Source: Heligmosomoides polygyrus polygyrus (Eukaryota; Nematoda; Chromadorea; Rhabditida; Heligmosomidae). Taken from it: a stretch of 64,000 bases of DNA. The stretch lies in NCBI GenBank assembly GCA_947396885.1, contig OX377202.1:248001-312000 (forward strand), given 5' to 3'. Numbering within the stretch: position 1 is the stretch's first letter; every line of letters begins with the position of its first letter. This document shows, in pieces, positions 52,691 to 64,000 of the stretch. A model generated the notes under the pieces. The model was not told the origin of the DNA, ran no database searches, and worked only from the letters and a program-made list of their open reading frames with translations. The translations under genes were made by a program, and so were the position numbers.

Positions 52691-53999
52691 AGTGCACGGC
52701 GCACCTTGGTTTCCGTGCCATCTGAATCCATCCTATTTCGTAAATGTTCCAAGAGCATTATCGTTGGTGAATAAAATCCTTAGAACATACTTAGTTGCTT
52801 TGGCAGTCATGAAGGCTGCTGAGCTCACCTGGTGACTTGCAATGCACCATAGAAAAACCACGATGAGAGGAGGTCGATAGCGATCAGTTACTCCACCTCA
52901 TGCACCTTGTATCCGAAAGTGTATGCACAAATCAGACACTATTCGGTACTACAGGGTATACGAAGCACGGAGTGGGAGGGGTGGATGAGAGGAGTATTCG
53001 GAGAATGACTGGAGTTGGGACGAGAGCGGTGGAGAGGAAGAAGTGCCATTTCCTCAGCCAGCCAGCGGTCGTTCGGCGGCGTTTTGCGAATCGCTGTGTT
53101 GCAGCTGTGCGGGTACAGACTGGTGTCGAACAGGAAAAACGGGCCCACGGTGAAGATCGTCATCGTCCTGCTCCTGCTCCTTAATCAGAATCTGCCGCAG
53201 ATGAATTAATAGACGAGAAAGCAACACTAAATCAGATCGCTTGAACAACTTCCCCGTCTTCCGCTACTCATATGCATGCTCTATTTTCCTATTTTTTTCA
53301 CTAACATTCCGCTCTTTGCAAAACCGCTAAATCAGAATTTTTTATGAAGTAACGGCTTAAAAACCCTATAGATCTTGAGAAAAATCATTAAGTGTGCATC
53401 TTGCTAAGACTGCGCCATGCACTCGCCTTACACATCACGAGGTTTACTGGATTTTCGCCATGAATGCAATTTGTGCAGCAAAAAGTGCAGGATTTCTGCA
53501 TCCGAGTGAGAAACCTCACCATAAGGTCGGTTTTTCTGCAATTTTGGTAGCCTGTGATCATTAGTGACACATTGGGCGAGAGGTGATGCTTCGAGATGAA
53601 GTTAAGAACTAGGTTACCACGCCGTTTCTCCATCACGGCGGAGTTTCTATAACAACTCAAGCACTCTTCAAACTATGTGACGATGGACAGTAACCAACTC
53701 ACTCGATAACTGTCCAGTCGTTCGCACGTTCGCATCGTTTTTTGTAGAAACATCTGTAGCCAGAGAGAAACAAAATAGGAAGAGAGGCGTTCGTCACTTC
53801 TTGAATACCTGATTGATTTAGTTTCTAAAAAGCATTCATATCGTCAGCATTGGCCTGTGGTGTTTCGACACAATATCAATGACCCCATATGTGGGTTATC
53901 TTAAAAACTGACGATGTGGAAAAATCTCGTTTAAATGTAAAATCTGACTTCTAATTCAAATCAGATCTATGACCTAATCTTACGATTCAGTTGAGAGCG
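52691..53999. other. No confirmed gene; possible family B relic
   Basis: GCGCCATGCACTCGCCTTA at 53411-53430 resembles the inner part of the family B arms, so a degraded copy may cover about 53330-53670. No exon was identified. Confidence 0.35.
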
Positions 54000-54503
54000 T
54001 TATTTACTTATTTATTTATTCTCTACATAGATAACCATGCAGAAACAAAACAACGCAAGGGAGCCTAAACAAAACAACGCAAAGTAACCTAAGTGGAAGT
54101 CATTGTAAGCGGAAAAAACAAAACAAACATTAAGACTCAACATAGTAAAGAGGAAAACTGCTAAGCTGCCCCTGAAAACACTGGTCAAGGATTTTTTATA
54201 TTGCCTTAAAGAGATTTGTTTCTCAGGAAATTCCAACCAAATATTCAGAGCCAGCACGGTGAGCAGGCACTGATGAGGAAGGTCAAATATGTGACCGTCG
54301 AGTTTCTTAAAGCGTCCTATATAGGGTCGTAGGGCGTTAGCTGGAAAGCGCCAAAGTGGTTTCCAAATTTCCTGCGGACCGCTGGGTAGGTCAAAAATTT
54401 CAAAAAAAACTAGCGCTTCAGTGCAGCCTGATAACGCAAAACTGACACTTGGAATACCCTTGCCATGCCCAGAAATGATCCTGCAAAAGATTTGGAGCCT
54501 CAA
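54000..54503 (-). pseudogene. LINE 3' end (minus strand)
   Basis: A 163-codon minus-strand ORF ends in LRQYKKSLTSVFRGSLAVF and a hydrophobic tail, followed by an AATA-rich microsatellite at 54020-54001. The same C-terminus is at 1247-1420. The upstream reverse transcriptase is absent. Family CR1/L2-like by the ending; not firmly placed. Confidence 0.5.
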
Positions 54504-54504
54504 T

Positions 54505-55803
54505 CATAGCTAGAACGTGAGATTTGGCAAATTCCTTCTAGAAGCGAGAAGTCGCATTCAGAGGAGGCATTCATCAGGAAGGCAGCACCGATCGGATGGC
54601 CAAGTGTATACCGCGATGGGCTTGTAGGAGGGTGATCAAGGGATCGATTCCACGATTGAGCTTGTCATTGCTAGCGGCGTTTTTGCATTTTTATCAATGC
54701 AGTGTGCATTTCAGCCCCGCCAGCTTCCGAGGTCGATTTTCTACTTCTCCTTAACTACTTGCAAGATGTGGACCAAACTAGCTTTCGTCTCTTAGGTCAC
54801 AAGCACTCTCTCGGCTGCAGGGTCGGAAAAAGTTTCGCCAAAGTTCGTCTAGGGTGTGGGTATTCCGGATGCTGATCGCGAATCTGGGATCTGTTTTTTG
54901 TTACGGTAGATTACATGATAAGATGCAAGGCTGCGGGAAGCCCCCTCATTGTCCGTTGACGGCGATCAGTGGACGGCGCGCAGCGATTGGCCAGGTAAGG
55001 GATCCCGCCACGATTCGCGCCCGTCCGCGGACACTCCCGTGAGAGTATACCACAGACCTATGGATGTCACTGCAGTGATGATCACGAACTCAGCATTGGC
55101 TTTTGGCCTTTAAATTTTGGAGTGCTTTTTCAGCTCAGGATGCGACCTTGGGAACGAATTGCGGTTAGATGAAGACAATGGCGGTGCGTATGCTGTTTTT
55201 TTAACAGTATCCACGTCTACTGTCGCCTAATGTATTCCGCCGTTACACCGAAACAGATGTCATACTCGTAGTAACTACTCCAAATAACCCTCTAAACGAG
55301 GTATATACGAAGGATTTTTTCAGCCTTCGAAGTGTCTAGAGTACGAGCGTCCATATCTGTAATGCCTCCCCCTTTGCAGCCCCTGGAGTAGGGAGGAGCG
55401 GTCAAATGAGGTCACTGCGAGACACACTTCCAAAACTGTTAGAAAACATTACATAGTGATCACACATGCTTTCCCTACGAAACTGACATGGTTTAATGGC
55501 CAGCGGCGCATCTCTAATTGACGAAGGCTAGCTTGGTCCACATCTTGCAAGAGGTTAACGACAAATTAGAAAAGCTAACACAGTACCCTGCTGGGACTAA
55601 AATGCACCCTACATTGATAAAAATGCAAAAACGCCGCTAGCAATGACAAGCTCAATCGTGGAATCGATCCCTTGATCACCCTCCTACAAGCCCATAGCGG
55701 TATCCACTTGGCAATCCGATCGGTGCTGCCATCCTGGTGGATACCTCCTCTGAATGCGACTTCTCGCTTCTATTAGGAATTTGCCAAATCTCTCGTTCTG
55801 ACG
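54505..55803. repeat. Inverted repeat with ~285-bp arms
   Basis: The left arm 54505-54793 and right arm 55519-55801 are inverted copies, sharing GAGATTTGGCAAATTCCT, GAGCTTGTCATTGCTAGCGG and CTTGCAAGATGTGGACCAA. The ~725-base spacer has no recognisable gene. Each arm includes a tRNA-like stretch (GGATGGCCAAGTGTATACC and GGATCGATTCC, box A/B-like). It could be one foldback element or two SINE-like insertions in opposite orientation. Confidence 0.65.
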
Positions 55804-55815
55804 ATGACTGAGGCG

Positions 55816-56662
55816 TCAAATTGGGCACTTTTTATATCAAATTGGACACTTTTCACATCAAATTGGAGACTCTTCTAGGATAGCCTAATACTTTTGAAAC
55901 CAAAGCGAACTCTTCCAAATCGAAAGTTTTTTGAGTTTCTTCTACATTAAACTAGAGACTCTCCAAAAAGGTTGGAATATTTTTTGTTCAAATAAGTTTC
56001 TAGTATAACTTTCTTTGAAATTTTAATTCACTTCCCAATAAAAGAACACAAAATTTGAAATTTTATAGAATTTCAACTTTTTGAGGAGAACAGCGACTTA
56101 AGGCTTGTTTTAAAAAGCAGGAACGCGGCCATTTTTTATTATTAAAGCATAAATTGCGACATGCCCTCGTAAGAAACGTCGTCATTTTTATTTGACTGAT
56201 AGCAAAATTTCTATTTGCATGAAGTTGCACACCTGTAAACAGTGCAACATAGGCCATTGTAAAAATCATCACACGTACTTAAAGACATATATTTTGATGC
56301 AGCATGTAAGCATTATTTACACTGTCAATCAAATAAGCGACTTGCTTTTCGAGTGCACGGCGCGATCCAGTTTTTTAATGCACTACATTACTGCAGCCTA
56401 GTTGCGCTTCGAAACAGAATTTAGTCTATTATTTTTTTTTCTCAGGAAATAACATTTTTATAAAATTATGACACATGTTGCGGCAGGTGAACTGAAAAAT
56501 TTCAAAGGAAATTGTACCAAAAAATAAAATTATTCTAAAGATGCTATTGAGTCTGTAGTTTAACCTGCCTGAAGGTCATTTCGCTTTGGAAGAGTTCGCT
56601 TTGATTTGAAAGGTCTTAAGCTAAGTTAGAAGAGTGTCCAATTTGGTTTGAATAGTGTCTAA
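55816..56662. repeat. Foldback family H, first hairpin
   Basis: The plus-strand arm 55816-56030 and minus-strand arm 56500-56662 share CAAATTGGACACT, GAACTCTTCCAAA and TAAACTA.AGACTC blocks. The centre is AT-rich and non-coding. Confidence 0.5.
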
Positions 56663-56689
56663 CTCGACGTAAAAACTCTATATTTCGGT

Positions 56690-56910
56690 CTGAAAATGGT
56701 GGTGCCATATTCGAGAATTGGTCTGACATACGACTTGTAAGCCATCGACAGGCGCGGTAGTGAATTTGTTCGCGAACATTTGAAGAGGCTGTGCGCAATT
56801 CGACCAGCTTTTTTCGAGATATTATTTCAATGTGTTCCTTGAACGACCAAGTTGTGTTTTCAAAATAAATCGCAAATTGATCGAAAAAAGGTTTGCACGA
56901 AGATATATCT
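56690..56910 (-). pseudogene. CR1-type LINE fragment
   Basis: The minus strand encodes FKEHIEIIS, then after a frameshift AHSLFKCSRTNS and MAYKSYVRPILEYGTTIF, the common CR1/Jockey segment after the RT core. It is a short remnant between two family H hairpins. Confidence 0.6.
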
Positions 56911-56919
56911 CATTTTCGC

Positions 56920-57392
56920 GTCGAATTGGACAAAATTCAAATCAAACTGGACACTCTTCTAATCTAGCTTTAAGATTTTTGAAATCAACTCGAACTCTTC
57001 AGAATCGAAATGACTTTTAGGCATCTTAAACTACAAGCTCAATAAAAGGTTAGAAGAATTTTTTGTTCAAGCAAGATTTCGTATAGTTCACCTGCCCTTC
57101 CTTTTTTTGGCACTAGAAAATGGCAGCCTTCCTGCTCTTTAAAATGAGTTTCAAACCATTATTTTTCCTCAAGGATAATAATTTTTCAAAATTTCAAACA
57201 ATGTGTTCACATTTTGGGTAGATAAATCAAAACTTCAACGAGAGTTATACTAAAGTTTCCTTGAACAAACAGATATTCTAATCTTTTTGGAGAGCTTCTA
57301 GTTTAATGTAGAAGAAGCTGACTTCAATTTGGAAGAGTTTTTTTCTTTGATTTCAAAAGTCCTAGACCAGCTTGGAAGAGTTATCGAATTGA
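56920..57392. repeat. Foldback family H, second hairpin
   Basis: The plus arm 56920-57080 and minus arm 57200-57392 carry the same blocks as 55816-56662 (ACTCTTC, TTTTGAAATCAA, AAAGGTTAGAAGAATTTTTT). It is AT-rich with no ORF of interest. Confidence 0.5.
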
Positions 57393-57503
57393 TTCAGAAA
57401 TGGTATAGTGGGAGCGTGCAAAGGGACACCACGTCAAGTCGATGAATACGACACAGTTTCATCCTGAAACGAAACACGACAGTATCGTGTGTCCGTAACT
57501 TAC

Positions 57504-57629
57504 GTCGTCGATAGCTGCCACTATAGTGCATTCGATAAAATCAGGAATCCAGGAAACCAATAGCGCCCAGATTAGGAGCCACCAGCGAGTGCGCACATGT
57601 CTCCTGGCGATTCCATGCCGATAGCTCAC
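57504..57629 (-). CDS. Candidate orphan exon with a membrane segment
   Basis: On the minus strand, acceptor GGGCTTCAG and donor GACGAC|GTAAGT bound a phase-0, 126-base open exon encoding RTRWWLLIWALLVSWIPDF and ECTIVAAIDD. The hydrophobic run looks like a transmembrane helix. I do not recognise the protein. CAG|GTGAGC at the upstream edge could instead be a donor, which would shift the exon. Flanking exons were not found. Confidence 0.3.
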
Positions 57630-57639
57630 CTGAAGCCCT

Positions 57640-58267
57640 GGAACGATCGATGAATCACGGACGCTGTTCGAAGACGAAGGGACGACGCTGTGATTCCGCA
57701 AGATGCTGCTGCCAGTGCAGCCAGGCGGCCATTAGTGACATTTTAATGGGAGCAGTGACGAGACGGAGGCGGCTGCAGCGTGGGAGAAGCGGATGCCGAC
57801 GCCTTCCGAAGGCGTCCAACGAGTGCGGATAGTCATTACCCGGTCGGATCGCGCAGCTGCCAGATCGAATTACACCTTCGGAACGACGTCGGCCATCGCA
57901 CGACGGCGTCGTTGAGGTGATGCGGATTAATGGGAAGGGCGCCAAGTGCGTCCCGAAAATTGTAGCCATCCGGCCTTTTCCGCTGCCAATTTCCACGTCC
58001 ACCTTAAATTACAGACTCGGTGCGATGCAAAATGAGCGACTTCGCGGATGAAAAAGGCCTGACAGAGCTCAATTGCGGATAGAAAAATGGGAAGAACGAA
58101 AGCGCGCCGGATACCCAACAGAACAACGGCGGTATGCCGGTTGGAGGGAACACACCGTGCTTAGGAATAGGTTTCTCCAATGTGCAGCTTACGGTAGGAC
58201 ATCACGTTGCATTGTCCGTGGTCCACCTCATCGTCAGATCTAGGATTCCGCTGCAAGAAGAAACTGT
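57640..58267. other. GC-rich interval without confirmed gene
   Basis: CpG-rich sequence with overlapping open frames on both strands. It could hold upstream exons of the candidate at 57504-57629, but no splice-bounded exon is convincing. Confidence 0.35.
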
Positions 58268-58760
58268 CACCTATATAACCTGTTGTCTCTTTGATCAAGG
58301 TGCTCGAGTGGACGTGAGCAGCGTCCTCCAGTGGATCCTCCTCGATAGAGGGAAACGAAGAACGTCGTATCGATCGTTCGTAGCTTTCACGAAGAAGTCT
58401 GACCAACGCGTTGGTGGGCGTCCTGGTGTTCTCTTGACATCCCGCGGAATTCAGATCGGCTCTCGTCCAGCGGGTGTCTACGACGCGCATTACTAGGCCG
58501 GCCCACCTAATTTTCGACAACTTGGCCTATGAGAAAACATCTCTCATCTTCGAACCTCGGAATTCCGGAAGCTAACTCTCACTTGCACGAATCCTGTAAT
58601 CCCAAGCATCGTCCTCTCGACTCCTCGCTGCACGGCGCTGATCGCCGATTGCTTTGGTATGGACCTCTCTGAGGCGTACGGTAGCGCAGGAAGGGCGTTG
58701 GAGTCGAATAGGTTCTTCGTATTCTTCACGACCTCTTCGGCGGTCTTGAAAACTCTTTAA
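58268..58760 (-). pseudogene. Degenerate RTE-1-like LINE 3' fragment
   Basis: The minus strand encodes ALPALPYASE, AVQRGVERTMLGITGFVQVR, SKIRWAGLVMR and RVVDTRWTRAD, matching the C-terminus of the intact element at 36947-39991. It has frame disruptions and a deletion. It is 5'-truncated near 58760. Confidence 0.8.
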
Positions 58761-61074
58761 CCCACTCGTTCCCTTCGGAAAAAAAGGAAAAAGAGAAAAG
58801 AAAAGGACGCAACTATAGTAAGAAAATGAGAAAAAAGGTTGACTCTAACTCCGTAACTAATAAAAACTACCTATAACTATAACACCGCAAATAATAACTG
58901 CGTTCTATTCAGCACGAGAAAACGTTAGTCGTCAATAAAGCGTGTACTATCTCGGTTTCGAGTTCAACACCACACCACACCAAACAATTGGACATCTATC
59001 GAATGGTATTAAACTCGGCCAAATCGAAAATATCGATTTCCGATGACGTCATTGTCCGTCTGCCGAGGCCTTGAGCGGCCTCGTCCTCGATGCGAAATTT
59101 TCAAAAAATCGATATTCCGAGAAGTGGTCGAAGTTGACACTGTTCGATAGAGCTTCTCGAGTGGAACAGATTGGTGCCACTGCCAGTGTCGAAAACTCAA
59201 ATATGGACGAGTAAGGAAAACTAAGAAACTTCACCGCTGCCGTCCGCCGCTCTAAAATGGCAGACGGGGCTAAGACAGTTTATGCAACTGGAGAGCTTTT
59301 TACATGTCATCATAAAGTGGCTTCAGTGTCCTGCTCGCCCACGTATCTGTATGCCGTTAGATCGCTTCTTCGCCCCGTAGTGATCGACCGAAATCGGAAA
59401 AAAGTTGGATCGCACAAGCCTTACCCGCATTTTTGCACCGCTGTTACTTACCATTAGTATCTTCATGAGCTACACCGTTGTGCTTAGCCTGCTTCAAGAA
59501 CCTTGTGCTACCTACAAGGTCCTCGGCTTGCAGCCGGAATGATTCGAACTTGACAGAGTTATCGCGCTCGGAACGTGCCCGCTCATGCAATTTGCGAGCG
59601 GTCGCTCCACTCAATTGATAGGTTTCATTCTACATGCATTGTTCACGGCGCACTGCAAAGTCTCGCCGGGACGGAGTACAGCAATTCGTGAGTAGGGCGG
59701 CTGGAATCTTCTGATAAAATTCTCCAAACGATTCGAAATCGTTTCGAAGGCTTTACATTTTCCAGTGAGGGAAGGTAGAAGCGGAGTGAACATGCTTTCG
59801 CGCACTCGATTGATACGTTCGGTCCTACATGCATTGTGGACGGCTCACTCTCGGAGCGTTTCAGCCATGACAGAGCACTGGCAATGTACGCCATGGTTGA
59901 GATACTCCGAAAGTACGCATGATCTGGGAAACTAGCTGCTTTAATCCCAAAACCTGCTCCAGTCATTTTTTTTTTGGGCCACCCACGGCGAAAATACGGT
60001 GTTCTGGTGATGTTGTATACCTGATTTTTCCGTCGCAAACCGCCGTTTTGACTGCGCGACGTGAGCGGTATTGTATGTAGGCAGCTTTTGCAAATTGTCT
60101 CAAACAAACACAGCCTACCTTGGTCTTCTTAAAGCGTGATCGTGATCAGTTCCGATTCGAAATGCTTCCAAGCTGATGTCTAAGATGGCTTCCGGTTTGC
60201 TTTCGATGAAGCCCAACCTCATTTGAAAGGTTTTCAGTTTGGTTTGAGAAGTTTCTGCCATATAGCGAAATTAGGACGTATTAGTAGGTAGGCTAAAATT
60301 AAGATTCACAAACAGAGGAGAAAAAGAAGAGATTAGAAAGGCAGCGTCATAGAGACTGCGCTTCAATGTTCGTAGATAGGTAGTTTGTGTTTTATTTTAG
60401 ACGAACTTCTCAAACAGCCTTGTTGTGGTCATGGAGTGAAGTGGCCGTTCAGAAAAGCTGTTATCTATTGTCTAGGCGACTGTCCCAGATCGAGCTACAA
60501 GAACATTTTTAGTGTATCGTTTTCCTAGCTGTGAGCTCAAGGTTAATCCAAATGGAAGTCTATTCACCACCAACGTGGAGCTCAACTGAATATTCATAAA
60601 ACCGGTTTCCATTTCTGCTTTGGCAGCCGTGAATCTCATCCGATTAGAGGAATTCGATGTCTGCAACCAAGCAGTGATGCATTATGACAGAAGGCTGAAT
60701 TGAAGTGACTTGTTCAGAATGGTCTACCATCCTACCTACCTTGCCGTGACTTTCCCGAAGACTTTGCTGTTGTGTAGACGACTGTAATCCACATGTAGGA
60801 ACGGCTAGTTTTCATTGGAGACGTTGACTGTTGAGCGTTTCTTTATTCCACACTCGAGCAAAGAAATAAAGAAGGTCTGCCCCGTTCTGCCAGGTTCGAT
60901 TTACCGCCATGTGAACGCCCAGCTGTCTTAAACGTCCTCTTTAGCTGTGACGAAAAAGGACTAACATTTTCTGCATAAAACATTGGTTAAAGGACGGCAC
61001 TATTCAGTTTCTTTTGGAAAACTCCACGCGTTGTGATTTTACGGGATGTCATGAAGGCAATTTGAATGCGTGTT
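58761..61074. other. No confirmed gene; short direct repeat
   Basis: Related ~46-base segments at 59610-59655 and 59797-59843 share CTACATGCATTGT and CGGC.CACT. A minus-strand open frame (59643-60107) overlaps them and is unrecognised. A B-box-like GTTCGAATCATTCC occurs on the minus strand near 59545. No exon could be supported. Confidence 0.4.
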
Positions 61075-61268
61075 TGGCCTACACGGTGACCTAGCTAGCC
61101 GATAAACAATTCAGTGCTTATCCTTCCCACGCAAGTCTGGTACCAGTTCACGGACTCAGAGGATGGAAGGCCTGGTTGGCCTGAACGAGAAAGCTGCACC
61201 GATTGTGAGAACCTGGAATCGGGTACACGCGACAGCCAACGCCTTCACCGACTGCTCCCCACTGGATG
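61075..61268 (-). mobile_element. tRNA-derived SINE copy
   Basis: The minus strand carries the box A-like GGGGAGCAGTCGG, then CAGGCCAACCAGGCCTTCC and ACTGGTACCAGACTTGCGTG, ending in CTAGCTAGGTCACC. Confidence 0.65.
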
Positions 61269-61312
61269 AAATAAATCCGGAAAAGGATGAGGATAAAACC
61301 TAATATCTACTG

Positions 61313-61491
61313 AAAGGGCGCGTGGTAGCACAGTGGGACGAGGCGACCGCTGTCGAGGTACTTGCTAGAGTCTGATCAAACTAACCAATCCTTCCATTCC
61401 TCCGAGTTAGCGAACTAGTACTATACTGAATGGGAGAAATGAAATACTGCGCTTTCTGTCGCCTGGCTAGCGTAAATCACTGCAAATAATA
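61313..61491 (+). mobile_element. tRNA-derived SINE copy, internal deletion
   Basis: GGCGCGTGGTAGCACAGTGG heads the copy; the body AACCAATCCTTCCATTCC and tail CCTGGCTAGCGTAAATCACT follow. It lies 45 bases from an inverted copy at 61075-61268. Confidence 0.6.
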
Positions 61492-61499
61492 ATAGAAAA

Positions 61500-61740
61500 T
61501 TACCCAAAGGCTGGTTAGGAGTTTTTGAAAATTACCAGATGCGCTACCGAACTCTATCTCCCAACTTAAAAACCTCATTGATAGGCATTTCAAAGGGTGA
61601 TTCAATAGAGTGATGTTGTCTCTATGCGTCTATCACGCAAACATATGTTTCTGTTCTTCTCATCATCTCGTTTTGCCCGTTTTGAACAGCTGATCGCAAA
61701 TAGTTCTGCGTGGGCATCCACGTACAATAAATAAATAAAT
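61500..61740 (+). pseudogene. CR1/L2-type LINE 3' end
   Basis: It encodes KLPDALPNSISQLKNLIDRH and FKG then a stop at 61599-61601, the usual end of CR1/L2 ORF2. A short 3' UTR and an AATA tail at 61724-61740 follow. No upstream portion is present. Confidence 0.65.
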
Positions 61741-64000
61741 ATAATGTCTAGAAAAGTCAAATATGCTTACAAACTGCCTTCACCATGTCCTGGACAGAGT
61801 GCATTGCACATCTTAAACAGCGATTGACGAAAGCCGCGTCATTCTATGCAGTGAACAAGTTCGCCCTGAGGGTATTCGGCCACAAGTCCTTCCACTGTGT
61901 ATGGACAACGAGCCCAAACGTGACCTTCAAAGTGGCTATATGCATACGTTCGTATGTGAGCTTGCCTCAAAGCGATGGGAAAGCCTTAGCAAGGACTTCC
62001 TCCACAACACGTTTGAGGCCGAAACAACCGACAGACGGGGCTCTACTACCCCAGGGGAACCCTTAACACTTTCAGTAACTCGCGTTCTCCCACTTTTCTT
62101 CCAACGTTTAAGTGGTAAAGACAGAATATAATAAAACGTCATGGCACAACTTTAGGCAGAGAACCTCGAGAAAAATTTTCGTATATATACTTCTTACGGT
62201 ACATGCTCGCTCAAAATCATTCAACTCTGAAAACGACAGAGGGAAAACCATATCAATAGAACCGTATTGGTGTCTCTCTTAGATCCATTCCTAACAGTTA
62301 TTGCACAAATTGAATTCCGCCCTTTGAAAATCAGCAATTCATGGTTTGATGATTCACGCGGTGAGTCACCAGACTTGCTTTCTAAAACCTCTAAGATCGG
62401 CGATAGAGAACCAAACGAGTTACCAAGAAGTTCAGAAACAACCGCAGGAAAAACCTGGAGGCAATAGAACAGAGCTGCCGACGCCGGCAATAACGAAGCA
62501 CATTTCAGAAGAACTTGTTCCCACAAGGTCAGTGCGAATGAGACGCATTAATGCTGGGCATAGGACCATTCAAATTGAAAAGCCCGAGACAGGGGAACGA
62601 GGTGCGCGAGCACGACGCGATAGACACTCGAAGATGGCGGAAATGCAGCTTTGAAAAGGTGATGAGGGCGACTTTGGACTGCGTGGGCTAGCAGTCGCCC
62701 TTCTGAAGCCGAAGTACACCAGATATCCCGTTCACCAAAGGCTGTGGACCAACCTCACTGTCGGGCGCAGTGAACTGCTGCGCCACCGTCCTCGTCGGAG
62801 GCTCCGCCCTTGCTACACCGCGCCCCTCGCAGTGCAGCAACGACGCAGACACGGGCACTTCTGGAGCGGCGAATCGCTCGCTCGCGATAAATCTTGGCGA
62901 ACGCTCTATTGCCGTCGTACATGGGGCACGTAACGACCGCATAGGGGCAGGATCGGGGTATTCTGGTCCAATATCGGGGAACGAGAGGTGAAAAGTCTCC
63001 GCTGGCGGCTGTTCGTTCAATCATGAATTGGATGAGAGACGAGGCGAAGAGGTTTTGAAGCCCAACTAGTAGGCTCTTCCGTTGATCCATTTGGTAGCAT
63101 TAGAAGGACTTAGCATTTGGCCCAGATGTAAGCCATTGCTCGTACTGCCTACTCGAGAGTCCAGTCTTGGAAACGCAGACATTTGTGTTCTCTCCTTCGG
63201 CGCTCTGGGACAAAGAACGCCACTCCGCCGTTCATACTTAAATCGATGCGCAGCACGCCACTTTGATTTAACAGCATTAACCATTAGACGGCGCTCAGAA
63301 TCGATATCAATAGGTGGCTGGCTTGAAAATAGATTGTGTAAACCAGGCAAATTACGTTGAGTACTTGGTATGCTCTTTTTGCGATCGAAATACAACAGTG
63401 AAATGAAAAAACTCAAAGGATGCCAAGAATTGGGAATGGGCAGCGGCGAAAGCGATCCTTACTGTGTTGATCTCTAAGTGACAGAAAGTCGGATAAATAG
63501 CGTCCGGTCTCTTACCCATGGAAGATGCGCGATAGCAGATGATAGTAGTGGGCTAGGTATGCGCTTGTTCGATAGAGCTAGAGGTCGTTCCCACACTAAC
63601 CCATACTTATTTGCTAGGTTCGGCATCATTAGACGTCACTACGAATTCAAATACATAGAAAAGGACCCTGGAAGTACGGAAACTGTTGGAGTACAGAACT
63701 TTACGAGTACATAATAAAAAAACGGGGCTATTAATGTTTAGAGGTAGACCGCTTCTTTCGCTAATACTCGCACGACTTCAATGTCGTTGTACGTGAGCGG
63801 TGGAAGCAGACGACGTTCAGTGACACCAGACGACAAAAGGCGACTTCGAAGAGATGCAGCCGAAACGTATGGTGTGGCTGCCGACTCACCTCATCAGTGT
63901 ATAATCAGGAACGTGGAAGCAGGCCGTGGCAGACAAGAAACGGGGTCAGTCTCATGGACTAGTCTAGAGCATCTGTGGAGAACATAGGTACATCCTATAT
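61741..64000. other. No confirmed gene to window end
   Basis: Several open frames of 70-116 codons occur on both strands, the GC-richer ones at 62688-63090. None shows a recognisable domain or consistent splice structure. The nature of this stretch is unknown. Confidence 0.4.

Noticed and set aside
62688..63090. Overlapping GC-rich minus-strand open frames
   Set aside because: They overlap in different frames with no splice signals or recognisable motifs. I cannot support a gene.
1..64000. CRISPR array, prokaryotic defence island or viral genome
   Set aside because: No spaced direct repeats, operon-like gene runs or such protein families were seen. Introns and nematode retroelements indicate nuclear animal DNA.

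Overview
This window looks like nuclear DNA of a parasitic-type nematode, most likely a strongylid (hookworm/Haemonchus group). The evidence is: genes cut into many small exons with nematode-style acceptors (TTTTCAG/TTTTTAAG), several of which sit 2-5 bases upstream of a start codon like spliced-leader acceptors; RTE, CR1, BEL/Pao and mariner elements of nematode type; and a tRNA-derived SINE. The species assignment is inference. Host coding sequence is sparse and most of the window is transposon-derived.

Layout. 1-13.5 kb: a repeat thicket containing a GC-rich 'GTCGCC' repeat family, a ~2.7 kb foldback element, a CR1 LINE tail inserted in its left arm, and a 5.6 kb BEL-type element inserted in its right arm. 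That BEL element has identical 268-bp terminal repeats and a 5-bp target duplication; it carries two convergent gag ORFs and I see no pol. 14.5-17.6 kb: the end of an unrecognised coiled-coil gene, then a SCO1-type copper chaperone (five exons, mariner and SINE debris in its third intron). 18.1-36.4 kb: the RAP74 subunit of TFIIF (gtf2f1), reconstructed as 14 in-phase coding exons. Its 11-kb eighth intron holds a CR1 LINE split by an RTE LINE that is itself split by another CR1-type fragment, and a complete five-exon histidine phosphatase gene on the opposite strand. I recall sco-1 and gtf-2F1 also being neighbours in C. elegans, which would make this a conserved pair. 36.9-40.4 kb: a full-length, open RTE-1-like LINE on the minus strand. 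40.4-64 kb: mostly LINE, SINE, MITE and foldback relics, with three isolated exon-like segments (43.6, 47.3 and 57.5 kb) whose genes I cannot reconstruct.

How it fits together. The host genes are housekeeping: copper delivery to cytochrome c oxidase, basal RNA polymerase II transcription, and a PGAM-fold phosphatase. Their long introns serve as landing sites for nested elements, and target-site duplications allow several insertion orders to be read directly. The most unusual items are the gag-only convergent BEL composite sitting inside a foldback whose opposite arm preserves the empty site, and two repeat loci built on a ~42-bp tandem unit. I found no CRISPR array, tRNA gene, rRNA gene or prokaryote-like defence system.
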